Positions 56,304-64,000 of a stretch of DNA of 64,000 nucleotides are shown here, piece after piece. Numbering within the stretch: the stretch's first letter is position 1; each line of letters begins with the position of its first letter. The position numbers and the translations under genes are program-made. Below the pieces are notes generated by a model, which ran no database searches, was not told the origin of the DNA, and saw nothing but the letters and a program-made list of their open reading frames with translations. Source of the DNA: Rhodobacteraceae bacterium DSL-40 (GTDB lineage Bacteria > Pseudomonadota > Alphaproteobacteria > Rhodobacterales > Rhodobacteraceae); the NCBI GenBank assembly GCA_003258405.1, contig QKPN01000003.1, positions 62,001 through 126,000 of the forward strand. The letters run 5' to 3'.

Positions 56304-57236
56304 TCAGTGCGCCGTGCCGTGGCCGATCACCGCCGCGCCGGAGCAGGCATGGCCCGGGCTCTCGAATTCGAGCGTCGCATGCGCGATGCCGAACCGCTCG
56401 CTTATCCCGGTCTTGATCGCCGCCCGGATGCGGTCGGACTCGCTCCAGACGCCGGGCTCGATCACCAGATGCGCCTCGAGCGCCGCCTCGTGCTCCTGCA
56501 TCTGCCAGAGATGCAGGTGATGCACGCTCCGCACGCCATCGACCCCGCGCAGCTCCGCCAGAACCTCCTCGACCGCGATCCCCGGAGGGCTCCCGAGCAT
56601 GAGGATGCGGATCACCCCCCCGATCTCCGCGAAGGACTGCCAGAGGATGTAGCCCGCGATCATCAGTGTCACCGCCGGATCGATCAGCCGCCAGTCGTAG
56701 AGCAGGATCAGCGTGCCGGCGAAGATCACCGCCACCGAGCCCAGCGCGTCCGCGACATTGTGGAGAAAGGCCGCACGGATGTTCACGCTGCTCTTCGAGA
56801 GCGAATAGGTGAGCAGCGCCGTGACGAGATCGATCACCAGCGCCGCGCCCGCGATCCAGACAACGATCCAGCCATCGACCGGCTCGGGCGCGAAGAAGCG
56901 CCCGACGGCCTCGGCCGCAAGGTAAAGCCCGATCACGATCAGCGTCGTGTAGTTCACCAGCGCGGCCACCACCTCCGCGCGGGCATAGCCGAAGGTCATC
57001 TGCGCGTCCGCCGGGCGCCGCGCGATCTTGCGGGCAAAGAAGGCGATGACGAGCGAGAGCGCGTCCGAGAGATTGTGGATCGCATCCGCGATCAGCGCGA
57101 GGCTGCCAGAGACCACCCCGCCGATGATCTGGGCGACCGTCAGCAACAGGTTGACCCCGACGGCCAGCGCGACCCGCATGTCGCCCGCCTCGGGATCGAC
57201 ATGGTGATGATGATGGTGGTGATGGTGCCCGCCCAA
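56304..57236 (-). CDS. Cation diffusion facilitator (Zn/Co/Ni efflux) family protein
   Basis: This membrane exporter of divalent cations has six membrane segments and the metal-site motifs ALIADAIHNLSDALSL (helix 2) and AAFLHNVADALGSV (helix 5), then a C-terminal cytosolic domain with HHLHLWQMQEHE. The N-terminus has nine consecutive histidines. The TTG at 57236 is proposed as start (310 residues) because AGAGG lies about eight bases upstream and the protein then begins with the His stretch. An ATG at 57344 would add 36 residues of sequence that looks non-coding. Confidence 0.85.
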   Translation of the reverse strand: MGGHHHHHHHHHVDPEAGDMRVALAVGVNLLLTVAQIIGGVVSGSLALIADAIHNLSDALSLVIAFFARKIARRPADAQMTFGYARAEVVAALVNYTTLIVIGLYLAAEAVGRFFAPEPVDGWIVVWIAGAALVIDLVTALLTYSLSKSSVNIRAAFLHNVADALGSVAVIFAGTLILLYDWRLIDPAVTLMIAGYILWQSFAEIGGVIRILMLGSPPGIAVEEVLAELRGVDGVRSVHHLHLWQMQEHEAALEAHLVIEPGVWSESDRIRAAIKTGISERFGIAHATLEFESPGHACSGAAVIGHGTAH

Positions 57237-57339
57237 GCCGCTGCCTCTCTGCCTTCGACCGCCGAAACCGCACCCTCGCCTCCTGCGCGCACCTTGGCAA
57301 GACCGCCCCGGCCGCGCGCCGCGCTGGCCGGAAATCGTA

Positions 57340-57377
57340 TGCATGGGATGTGCATGGTTCGTGCATGGGTTGTGCAA
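57340..57377. repeat. Tandem TGCATGG repeats with 11-bp period
   Basis: TGCATGG occurs at 57340, 57351 and 57362, followed by a degenerate TGCAAGC at 57373, each exactly 11 bp apart. The period is one helical turn and not a multiple of three. It lies between the divergent cation exporter and aroQ, where a metal-responsive regulator could bind. Confidence 0.55.
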
Positions 57378-57429
57378 GCCCCTCACATGGGCATAGCTAC
57401 CCCCATTCCGCTGCGATCGAGGCCCCGAC

Positions 57430-57864
57430 ATGACCCGGACCATCTACATCCTCAACGGCCCGAACCTGAACCTGCTCGGGAAACGCGAGCCCGAGATCTA
57501 CGGCCACGCCACCCTCGCCGACGTCGAGGCCAACTGCCGCACCGCCTGCGCCGAAGGCTTCACGGTCCGCCTGCTGCAGTCCAACCACGAGGGCGAGATC
57601 ATCGACTGGATTCACGAGGCCCGCAACGCCGCCTGCGGCATCGTCATCAACCCCGCTGCCTATACCCACACCTCCGTCGCGATCCTCGATGCGCTCAACG
57701 CCTTCGAGGGCCCGGTGATCGAGGTTCATATCTCGAACGTCCACAAACGCGAGGCTTTCCGGCACAAGTCCTACGTGAGCCTGCGCGCCGACGGGGTCAT
57801 CGCCGGGCTCGGAATCGAAGGCTACGAGGCCGCCGTCCGCCGGATCTGCGCGCTGCTCGGCTGA
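57430..57864 (+). CDS. aroQ: Type II 3-dehydroquinate dehydratase AroQ
   Basis: AroQ dehydrates 3-dehydroquinate to 3-dehydroshikimate in the shikimate pathway. The 144-residue protein has the family N-terminus with [17 protein letters not shown] (catalytic tyrosine at its end), [15 protein letters not shown], and [12 protein letters not shown] with the catalytic histidine, and the final [20 protein letters not shown] at 57430 is unambiguous. It is divergent from the cation exporter. Confidence 0.96.
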   Translation: MTRTIYILNGPNLNLLGKREPEIYGHATLADVEANCRTACAEGFTVRLLQSNHEGEIIDWIHEARNAACGIVINPAAYTHTSVAILDALNAFEGPVIEVHISNVHKREAFRHKSYVSLRADGVIAGLGIEGYEAAVRRICALLG

Positions 57865-57907
57865 AGGTCGGGCGGCCCGCGTTCACGGCTTCTTGTACTC
57901 CGCCGTT

Positions 57908-57925
57908 TCGTCGCATTCCTGTCAT
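57908..57925 (+). promoter_or_regulatory. Candidate Pho box upstream of phoX
   Basis: CTGTCAT at 57919-57925 is a perfect half-site of the PhoB consensus. The expected second half, 11 bp upstream (TCGTCGC at 57908-57914), keeps only the central GTC, and the four-base linker ATTC is A/T-rich. It lies about 120 bp before the PhoX ATG. Confidence 0.4.
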
Positions 57926-58045
57926 CCACGGCCCCTAAGAGGTCGGGCGCCCCTTCCTCCGGGAGGGCGGCCAGCCAACGTGGCCATGCGTGTCCACGAC
58001 GAGCCAGACGCAGCCGTAGCAACGCAGACCAGTGAGATATACCGG

Positions 58046-60037
58046 ATGACCGACACTTCGCACCCGCGCGCCATCTTCAGAACACGCCAGCTCGAGGAAG
58101 CCGCAGGCGACGGCCACAACCCGACCGCAAACCCCACCATGGGCGAGATCATCGCCGCCCGCTTCTCGCGCCGGAGCTTCCTCAAGGGCTCCATGGCCGC
58201 GACCGCGATCTCGGCAACCGTCGCCCCGCTCGCGCTTGTCGCCGCCGATCGCGCGCGCGCCGACACCGCGCAGGGCTCGCGCTTCGGCTTCACCGAGCTC
58301 GAAGCGGGCGTCGATGCCGACCATCATGTCGCTGACGGCTACTCGGCCGATGTCCTGCTCCGCTGGGGCGATCCGGTCTTCGCCGACTCCCCGGCCTTCG
58401 ATCCGGCGAACCAGACCCCGGAAGCCCAAGCCCGCCAGTTCGGCTACAACAACGATTTCATCGGCTACATCCCGATCGACGGCTCCTCCGAGCATGGCCT
58501 TCTGGTGGTGAACCACGAATACACCAACGAACACCTGATGTTTCCGGGCGTCGTGACGGTCGAGAACGGCGAGATGGTCGTGGCTCCGGCCGACCGGAAC
58601 CGTGTCGATGTCGAGATGGCCGCCCATGGCGGCACGATCATCGAGATCGCGAAGCGCGACGGCAAGTGGCAGCCGGTGCTCGACGGCCCGCTCAACCGCC
58701 GCATCACCACGATGACGCCGATGGAAGTCACCGGCCCGGCCGCCGGCAGCCCCCGCCTCCGGACCGTCGCCGATCCGACCGGCACCGCGGTTTTCGGCAC
58801 ACTCAACAACTGCGCCGGCGGCGTCACGCCCTGGGGCACCTACGTGATGTCCGAGGAGAACTTCCACGGCTACTTCATGGGCACCCTGCCCGAAGGCCAT
58901 CCGGAAGCCGCGAACTACGAGCGCTATGGCGTGCCGAACGAGAGCTATGAATGGGGCCGTTTCCACGACCGTTTCGACCTCTCGAAGGAGCCCAACGAGC
59001 CCAACCGCTTCGGCTGGGTGGTCGAGGTCGACGTGATGGACCCGACCTCCACGCCTAAGAAGCGCACCGCGCTCGGCCGCTTCAAGCATGAGGGCGCCGA
59101 GAGCATTGTCGCGCCCGACGGCCGCGTCGTCTTTTACCTCGGCGACGACGAGCGCTTCGACTATGTCTACAAGTTCGTGACCGCGGGCGCCTACAACCCC
59201 GATGACCGCGACGCGAACCGCGATCTTCTCGACGACGGCACGCTCTACGTCGCGCGCTTTGACGAGGAAGGCAGCATGGAGTGGCTGCCGCTCGTCTTCG
59301 GCGAAGGCCCGCTCACTGCGGAGAACGGCTTTGCCTCGCAGGCCGACGTGCTCATCGAAACCCGCCGCGCCGCCGACCTGCTTGGCGCGACCCCGATGGA
59401 CCGCCCCGAGGACATCGAGCCCAACAGCTCGAACGGCCGCGTCTACGTGATGCTCACCAACAACACCAAGCGCACAGAGGCGAACGCGGCAAACCCGCGC
59501 GTCGATAACGCCTTCGGCCACATCATCGAGATCGCCGAGGAAAACGGCGATTTCGCGGCGACGACGGGCACGTGGGAAATCCTGCTCAAATGCGGGGATC
59601 CCTCGGTCGCGGACGTCGGGGCGACCTTCTCGACCGAAACCACCTCGAACGGCTGGTTCGGCATGCCCGACAACTGCTCGGTCGACAGCGAGGGCCGGCT
59701 CTGGGTCGCGACCGACGGCAATTCGCCCTCCGATACCGGCCGTACCGACGGGCTCTGGGCCGTCGATACCGAAGGGGATGCCCGCGGCACCTCCAAGCTC
59801 TTCTACCGCGTGCCGGTGGGCGCCGAGATGTGCGGCCCGCGCCCGACGCCGGACCTCGCGACCTTCTTCGTCGCGGTCCAGCATCCGGGCGATGGCGGCG
59901 AGGACTGGGAGGAGTTCGGCCGGGTTTCCTACTACGAGGATCTCTCGACCCGCTGGCCGGATTTCGACGATGCGATGCCGGTGCGGCCTGCGGTCGTCGC
60001 AATCACCCGGATCGACGGCGGCCCCATCGGCAGCTGA
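58046..60037 (+). CDS. phoX: PhoX family alkaline phosphatase (DUF839)
   Basis: PhoX is a calcium/iron-dependent alkaline phosphatase exported folded by Tat. The 663-residue precursor has a Tat signal with RR at 42-43 (SRRSFLKG) and a hydrophobic stretch ending at DRARA. The body has DUF839 landmarks LLVVNHEYTNEHLMFPG, NCAGGVTPWGTYVMSEENFHGYF and PDNCSVDSEGRLWVATDGN. It is preceded by a possible Pho box, so induction by phosphate starvation is likely. The ATG at 58046 is preferred to an upstream frame. Confidence 0.92.
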   Translation: MTDTSHPRAIFRTRQLEEAAGDGHNPTANPTMGEIIAARFSRRSFLKGSMAATAISATVAPLALVAADRARADTAQGSRFGFTELEAGVDADHHVADGYSADVLLRWGDPVFADSPAFDPANQTPEAQARQFGYNNDFIGYIPIDGSSEHGLLVVNHEYTNEHLMFPGVVTVENGEMVVAPADRNRVDVEMAAHGGTIIEIAKRDGKWQPVLDGPLNRRITTMTPMEVTGPAAGSPRLRTVADPTGTAVFGTLNNCAGGVTPWGTYVMSEENFHGYFMGTLPEGHPEAANYERYGVPNESYEWGRFHDRFDLSKEPNEPNRFGWVVEVDVMDPTSTPKKRTALGRFKHEGAESIVAPDGRVVFYLGDDERFDYVYKFVTAGAYNPDDRDANRDLLDDGTLYVARFDEEGSMEWLPLVFGEGPLTAENGFASQADVLIETRRAADLLGATPMDRPEDIEPNSSNGRVYVMLTNNTKRTEANAANPRVDNAFGHIIEIAEENGDFAATTGTWEILLKCGDPSVADVGATFSTETTSNGWFGMPDNCSVDSEGRLWVATDGNSPSDTGRTDGLWAVDTEGDARGTSKLFYRVPVGAEMCGPRPTPDLATFFVAVQHPGDGGEDWEEFGRVSYYEDLSTRWPDFDDAMPVRPAVVAITRIDGGPIGS

Positions 60038-60048
60038 GTCTGCGCCCC

Positions 60049-60070
60049 GGCGGAGCGCCACCGCTCCGCC
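60049..60070. terminator. Stem-loop between convergent phoX and yehW
   Basis: GGCGGAGC (60049-60056) pairs perfectly with GCTCCGCC (60063-60070) around a six-base loop, in the 40-bp gap between two genes that end facing each other. There is no T-run, so its strength is uncertain. Confidence 0.55.
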
Positions 60071-60077
60071 AACGGCC

Positions 60078-60821
60078 TCATCTCGCGGCGTGCCCGGCCC
60101 GGCGCGCCGCACGCCGTTCGGCCCAGGAGAAGGCATCATGCGCCAGCACCGCCATCGCGCCGACGACGAGGCCGCCCTGCAGGATGAAGGCGGGATTGTT
60201 CGAGAGCAGCCCCGCGATGATGACCTCGCCCAGCGTGCGCGCCGCGACAGTCGAGCCGATGGTGGCCGTGGAGATCGAGATCACCGTTGCGATGCGGATG
60301 CCCGCGAGAATGAGCGGCAGCGCCAGCGGCAGCTCAACGCGCAGGAGCCGCTGCCGCCCCGTCATGCCACTGCCCCGAGCGGCTTCCTCCACCGCCGGAT
60401 CGAGGCCGGAAAGGCCGGTGAGCGTGTTCTCGAAGATCGGCAGCAGCCCGTAGAGCAGCAGCGCGACAAAGGTCGGCGCCGGGCCGAAACCGAGCGCCGG
60501 CACGGTGAGGGCGAGCACCGCAATCGGCGGAAAGGTCTGGCCGATATTGGCGATGGCGCGGGACAGCGGCAGGAAATCGGTGCCCGAGGGCCGCGTCACG
60601 AGAATGGCGAAGCCGACCGCCACGAGGCTCGCGGCGGAAACCGCCGCGGCCACCAGCGCGACATGGTTGAGCGCAAGCGAAAGCAGATCGCCTTGCGTGT
60701 AGATCGCGGGAGCATCGTTGCGGGTGAATGGCGCAAAGACCGGCGCAAAGGCCGTCGGCCGGGCCAGAAAGGCCAGGAGAAGCCCGACGAGCGCCAGCCG
60801 GATAAGGCGTCCTCCCGTCAT
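60078..60821 (-). CDS. yehW: Osmoprotectant ABC transporter permease (YehW-like)
   Basis: The 247-residue permease has five to six membrane helices and the transport loop EEAARGSGMTGRQRLLRVELPLALPLI. Length and position match E. coli YehW, one of two permeases of the YehZYXW importer for glycine betaine-like solutes. The ATG overlaps the ATPase stop by four bases. Confidence 0.88.
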   Translation of the reverse strand: MTGGRLIRLALVGLLLAFLARPTAFAPVFAPFTRNDAPAIYTQGDLLSLALNHVALVAAAVSAASLVAVGFAILVTRPSGTDFLPLSRAIANIGQTFPPIAVLALTVPALGFGPAPTFVALLLYGLLPIFENTLTGLSGLDPAVEEAARGSGMTGRQRLLRVELPLALPLILAGIRIATVISISTATIGSTVAARTLGEVIIAGLLSNNPAFILQGGLVVGAMAVLAHDAFSWAERRAARRAGHAAR

Positions 60822-61753
60822 CGCGGCCCCGCCGCACGGGCAAGCAGCGCCGAGAGCCGGACCTGGCCCAAGGGCGCGCCCTCCCGCAGGACGGGGGCCG
60901 CTTCCCGCCCCGACCAGAGCAGTTCGGAGACCGCGTCGCGGGCGGATGCCGCGGCGTCGATCGGCGTCCCCTCCGCCGTGCCCGGCTCGGCAACCTCGCC
61001 GGTCGAGATCAGCGACAGCATGCGGTAGGGCCGCTCGCCCGCGCCGACGAGCGCGCCGACGAACTCCGTGGCGGGCCGCGCGATGATCTCCGCGGGCGGG
61101 GCGTATTGCAGCAGGCGGCCCTCGTCCATCACCGCGATCGCATCGCCCAGCCGGATCGCCTCGTCCATGTCATGGGTCACGAGCACGATGGTGGTACCGA
61201 TGCGGCGCTGGATCGCGGCGAGATCGTCCTGGGCCTTGAGCCGGATCACCGGATCGAGCGCGCCGAAGGGCTCGTCCATCAGCAGGACGCCCGGCTCGCC
61301 CGCGAGCGCACGCGCCACCCCCACCCGCTGCTGCTGGCCGCCCGAGAGCTCGTGGGGCATCCGGTCGCGGTATTCCGCCGGATCGAGCTGGAAGAGCTCG
61401 AGCAGCTCCCCGACACGCGCCGCGATGCGGGCCCGGTCCCAGCCCAGAAGCTCGGGGACGGTGCCGATGTTTTCCGCCACGGTGCGATGGGGGAAGAGCC
61501 CGTGACCCTGGATTGCGTAGCCGATGCGGCGGCGCAGGACATGCGGCGGAAGCGCCCGGGTATCCTCGCCATCGATGCGGATGGCGCCGGAGCTCGGCTC
61601 GACAAGCCGGTTTATCATCCTGAGGAGTGTGGTCTTGCCCGAGCCGGAGGTGCCGACGATGGCCGCGACCCGGCCTGTTTCCACGGTCAGCGACACGGCA
61701 TCGACCACGGTGGTCTCGCCATAGGTCTTGGTGATGGCATCGATCTCGATCAT
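60818..61753 (-). CDS. yehX: Osmoprotectant ABC transporter ATPase (YehX-like)
   Basis: The 311-residue ATPase has Walker A GTSGSGKTTLLRM, signature LSGGQQQRVGVA, Walker B VLLMDEPFGALD and the switch VTHDMDEAIRLGD. A C-terminal domain of about 70 residues may be regulatory, like the CBS region in OpuA/ProV ATPases. ATG at 61753 follows the YehY-like gene by 16 bases. An upstream in-frame extension has no homology and is dropped. Confidence 0.9.
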   Translation of the reverse strand: MIEIDAITKTYGETTVVDAVSLTVETGRVAAIVGTSGSGKTTLLRMINRLVEPSSGAIRIDGEDTRALPPHVLRRRIGYAIQGHGLFPHRTVAENIGTVPELLGWDRARIAARVGELLELFQLDPAEYRDRMPHELSGGQQQRVGVARALAGEPGVLLMDEPFGALDPVIRLKAQDDLAAIQRRIGTTIVLVTHDMDEAIRLGDAIAVMDEGRLLQYAPPAEIIARPATEFVGALVGAGERPYRMLSLISTGEVAEPGTAEGTPIDAAASARDAVSELLWSGREAAPVLREGAPLGQVRLSALLARAAGPR

Positions 61754-61769
61754 GGCGCGGTCCTCCCGG

Positions 61770-62942
61770 TCATCGCGGCGCCCTGCCTCCGCTCCATTCG
61801 ACGAGCGCATCGAGCAGGACGGCGGCGGCGAAGGCAAGGATCACCGTCGGCAGCGCGCCGAGCAGGATGAGATCGGTCGCGGTCTGGCCCATGCCCTGAA
61901 AGACAAACACGCCGAACCCGCCGCCGCCGATCAGCGCGGCGATGGTGGCAAGACCGATATTCTGCACGAGCACGATGCGGATGCCGGTCAGGATCACCGG
62001 AAAGGCAAGCGGCAGTTCGACGCGGAAAAGACGCTGGCGTGGGGTCATTCCCATGCCGGTCGCCGCATCGCGCACCTGGCCCGGCACGCCCTCGAGCCCC
62101 GCCACGGTGTTCGAGACGACCGGCAGCAGCGAATAGGCGAAGAGCGCCACCAGCGCCGGCGCCGCGCCGATGCCCGAGATGCCGATGTCCGACGCACCCG
62201 GCACATGCGCCGCCACCCAGGCGAGCGGCGCGATCAGGAGGCCGAAAAGCGCGATGGAGGGAATGGTCTGGATGATGTTGAGCCCGTTCAGGATCGGCCC
62301 GCGCAGCCGCGCCCGCCGCTGGCAGAAGATCCCGAGCGGGATGCCCGCGAGCGCCGCGGCGCCGAGCGAACCGAAGGCCAGCGCCACATGCCGCCGCCCT
62401 TCGCGCCAGAAGGCCTCCGCCCGGCTGCCGTATTCCTTGATGAGCGAGAGATCGTCCCAGAGGCCGGAGGCGGCAAACCCGAGCAGGACGGCAAGCGCCA
62501 GCGCGAGCAGCGCGACCCTGAGGAGCGGCCGGGGCCGGAGGCGCGTGAGGCTGTCGGCGGCAAGGAGGAGGAGCGCGAAGAGCAGGAGCCAGAAGCCGGA
62601 GGCGGGCGAAACCCGCGCATAAGGATTGTCATCGGGCGTGAGATGCCCGCCTGCGAGCCCGATGCCCGCCAGCAGCCCCGTCAGCACCGCACAGGCGACC
62701 GCAAGCCGCCAGGCGGGCGGGGGCGGCAGGAGCGCCACCGCGGCGGCAAGCGCGAGCCCGGCAAGAAGCAGCGCGGCTCCACCCCCGCCGAGCGCGGCCG
62801 GCAGGGCGTGCGGCACGCCAGGCAGGATGCGGTTCGGGCTGAGGCTCGCGAAGGGCAGCAACGCTGCGCCCGCGAGCAGAAGCGCGATCAGGAGCCCCAT
62901 CCGGTCAAGCCGGAGGAGGCGGGCGGAGGCGGAGGCGCGCAC
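61770..62942 (-). CDS. yehY: Osmoprotectant ABC transporter permease (YehY-like)
   Basis: The 390-residue protein is long for a permease because about 170 N-terminal residues form extra hydrophobic helices, as in E. coli YehY. The C-terminal half holds the transport loop VRDAATGMGMTPRQRLFRVELPLAFPVI. A GTG at 62942 gives the N-terminus. It begins ten bases after the binding-protein stop. Confidence 0.87.
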   Translation of the reverse strand: MRASASARLLRLDRMGLLIALLLAGAALLPFASLSPNRILPGVPHALPAALGGGGAALLLAGLALAAAVALLPPPPAWRLAVACAVLTGLLAGIGLAGGHLTPDDNPYARVSPASGFWLLLFALLLLAADSLTRLRPRPLLRVALLALALAVLLGFAASGLWDDLSLIKEYGSRAEAFWREGRRHVALAFGSLGAAALAGIPLGIFCQRRARLRGPILNGLNIIQTIPSIALFGLLIAPLAWVAAHVPGASDIGISGIGAAPALVALFAYSLLPVVSNTVAGLEGVPGQVRDAATGMGMTPRQRLFRVELPLAFPVILTGIRIVLVQNIGLATIAALIGGGGFGVFVFQGMGQTATDLILLGALPTVILAFAAAVLLDALVEWSGGRAPR

Positions 62943-62952
62943 CGGCCCGGGG

Positions 62953-63864
62953 TTACTTCAGGAAGCCGTTCGTGGAGAGAAAGTCCTTGGCGACGGCTGC
63001 GGCGGGTTCGCCACCCACCTGCACCCGGCCGTTGAGCTCCTGAAGGGTCACGAGGTCGAGCTTGCCGAAGACGGGCGCGAGCAGATCCGCGATTTCGGGA
63101 TGCTCGGTGAGGACCTGGCCGCGGATGATCGGCGCGGGCTCGTAGACCGGCTGCACCCCCTGATCGTCGGCCATTACCGTGAGCCCCGAGGGAACGATGC
63201 CGCCGTCGGTACCGTAGACCATCGCGGCATTGACCCCGCTCGTGCCGCGCGCCGCCGCGGCGATGGTTGCGGCCGTGTCGCCACCCGAGAGAATGACGAG
63301 CTGGTTGGGCTTGAGGCTGAAGTCGTAGACTTCCTGGAACGCAGGAAGGGCCGCCGGCGAATTCACGAACTCGGCGGACGCCGCGAGCTTCAGGTCGCCG
63401 CCGTCGGAGACGAACATGCCGACCTCGGTCATGGTCTTCAGCGCATTTTCCATCGCGTAATCGGCCCGGAGCGCGATGGCCCAGGTGTTGTTGGCGGGCG
63501 CGGGGGCAAGCCAGATGATGTCGTTGGCTTCCTTGTCGAGCTCGGCGGCGCGCTCGTATCCGGCCTGCGCGTCCTTCCAGACCTCACTGTCGGCTTCGTT
63601 GAAGAAGAAGGCGGCGTTGCCGGTGTATTCGGGATAGATGTCGATCTCGCCCGCAAGGATCGCCTCGCGCACGATGGGCGTGCCGCCGAGCTGGAGCCGG
63701 TTTTCGGTCTCGATACCGTTCGCATCGAGCACCTCGAGGATGATGTTGCCGAGCACGCCACCTTCGGTGTCGATCTTAGACGAGACGACAACCTGGGCCG
63801 ATGCGCCCGAGGCGAAGATCGCAAGCGCCGACGCCAGACCAAGAACGGTCCCAATCCCTGTCAT
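62953..63864 (-). CDS. yehZ: Osmoprotectant-binding protein (OsmF/YehZ-like)
   Basis: The 303-residue precursor has a signal peptide cut near residue 23 (ASGASA) and the OpuAC-type body with SSKIDTEGGVLGNIILEVLDANG and YPEYTGNAAFFF, as in YehZ/OsmF and ProX-like binding proteins. It captures a quaternary ammonium solute, probably glycine betaine or a related compound, in the periplasm. First gene of the yehZYXW operon. Confidence 0.9.
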   Translation of the reverse strand: MTGIGTVLGLASALAIFASGASAQVVVSSKIDTEGGVLGNIILEVLDANGIETENRLQLGGTPIVREAILAGEIDIYPEYTGNAAFFFNEADSEVWKDAQAGYERAAELDKEANDIIWLAPAPANNTWAIALRADYAMENALKTMTEVGMFVSDGGDLKLAASAEFVNSPAALPAFQEVYDFSLKPNQLVILSGGDTAATIAAAARGTSGVNAAMVYGTDGGIVPSGLTVMADDQGVQPVYEPAPIIRGQVLTEHPEIADLLAPVFGKLDLVTLQELNGRVQVGGEPAAAVAKDFLSTNGFLK

Positions 63865-63978
63865 GAAGTTTCTCCCGGTTCCGGTAGCCGCAGAGCCCCC
63901 GGCCCCGCCTTAGAGGGCATAATAGCCCGGGAGACACGGCTGTCGACCCGCGAGGCCCGATCATTCGGACCGGAGGGC

Positions 63979-64000
63979 TCAGGTTTCCTCCACCTCGACC
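63979..64000 (-). CDS. Possible C-terminal end of an off-window gene
   Basis: The last 22 bases read on the minus strand as Val-Glu-Val-Glu-Glu-Thr followed by TGA. This acidic tail could be the end of a coding sequence that starts beyond the window. The evidence is only seven codons long, so it may be chance. Confidence 0.25.

Noticed and set aside
53600-56416. 938-codon plus-strand frame opposite the binding protein and hydrolase
   Set aside because: Antisense artefact; no start signal and no recognisable domains.
57237-57443. N-terminal extension of the cation exporter to ATG 57443 or 57344
   Set aside because: The extension is Arg/Gly/His-rich, overlaps the aroQ start or the 11-bp repeat array, and has no family counterpart.
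57935-60139. 734-codon minus-strand frame opposite phoX
   Set aside because: Mirror frame of a conserved Tat-exported phosphatase; composition is that of a shadow ORF.

Overview
The window is one contiguous piece of a very GC-rich alphaproteobacterial chromosome. The gene content and order point to the Rhodobacterales (Rhodobacteraceae/Paracoccaceae type). The indicators are an aerobic CobG/CobN-type vitamin B12 operon, bioM-bioN-bioY, an lptF-lptG-lptD-surA-pdxA-rsmA block, a DUF4167 protein beside prmC-prfA, an LdtR-like MarR regulator, and a Tat-exported PhoX phosphatase. I saw no rRNA, tRNA, CRISPR array, insertion sequence or prophage. Almost everything is core metabolism and cell-envelope biology. 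Genus assignment is not possible by eye.

Layout. 1-14377: a cobalamin riboswitch leads a tightly packed operon, DUF1636-cobW-cobN-cobG-cobH-cobI-cobJ-cobL-cobE-cobM-cobB-cobA-cobF, nearly all joined by 4-nt overlaps. cobK is inserted in inverse orientation and shares start-codon bases with cobL. 14423-19292: a plus-strand acyl-CoA ligase/thiolase pair meets tail-to-tail a minus-strand biotin-uptake operon (bioM-bioN-bioY) that ends in a nitroreductase. 19445-21179: leuA with a Leu-codon leader peptide. 21241-22839: an SGNH hydrolase with RTX repeats. 23209-28856: the cell-shape operon mreB-mreC-mreD-mrdA-rodA.

28865-31864: a di-haem c4-like cytochrome and a PQQ-type sugar dehydrogenase, divergent from a hydroxypyruvate reductase. 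32169-34116: holC and pepA. 34217-41390: lptF, lptG, lptD, surA, pdxA, rsmA (LPS export, outer-membrane biogenesis and two housekeeping enzymes). 41412-47383 (minus): RodZ-like protein, ispG, DUF1499, prfA, prmC and DUF4167. 47576-49390 (minus): ldtR-like regulator, sdhE and a sulfotransferase-like gene. 49596-56083 (minus): a peptide/nickel-type ABC importer with a fused permease-ATPase, a YjbR protein and an isochorismatase-type hydrolase. 56304-60037: a cation efflux gene, aroQ and phoX. 60078-63864 (minus): a complete yehZYXW-type compatible-solute importer.

The most interesting points are these. (1) A YhfT/YhfS-like ligase plus thiolase sits beside bioY, as in Bacillus, and two canonical thiolase active-site residues are replaced. 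(2) cobK and cobL are head-to-head with overlapping start codons. (3) A probably leaderless Leu leader peptide precedes leuA. (4) An array of repeats at exact 11-bp spacing lies between the cation exporter and aroQ. (5) Several paired operator-like or hairpin elements lie in otherwise empty intergenic gaps. I did not find a clearly undescribed multi-gene system. The biotin-linked ligase/thiolase/nitroreductase neighbourhood is the best candidate.
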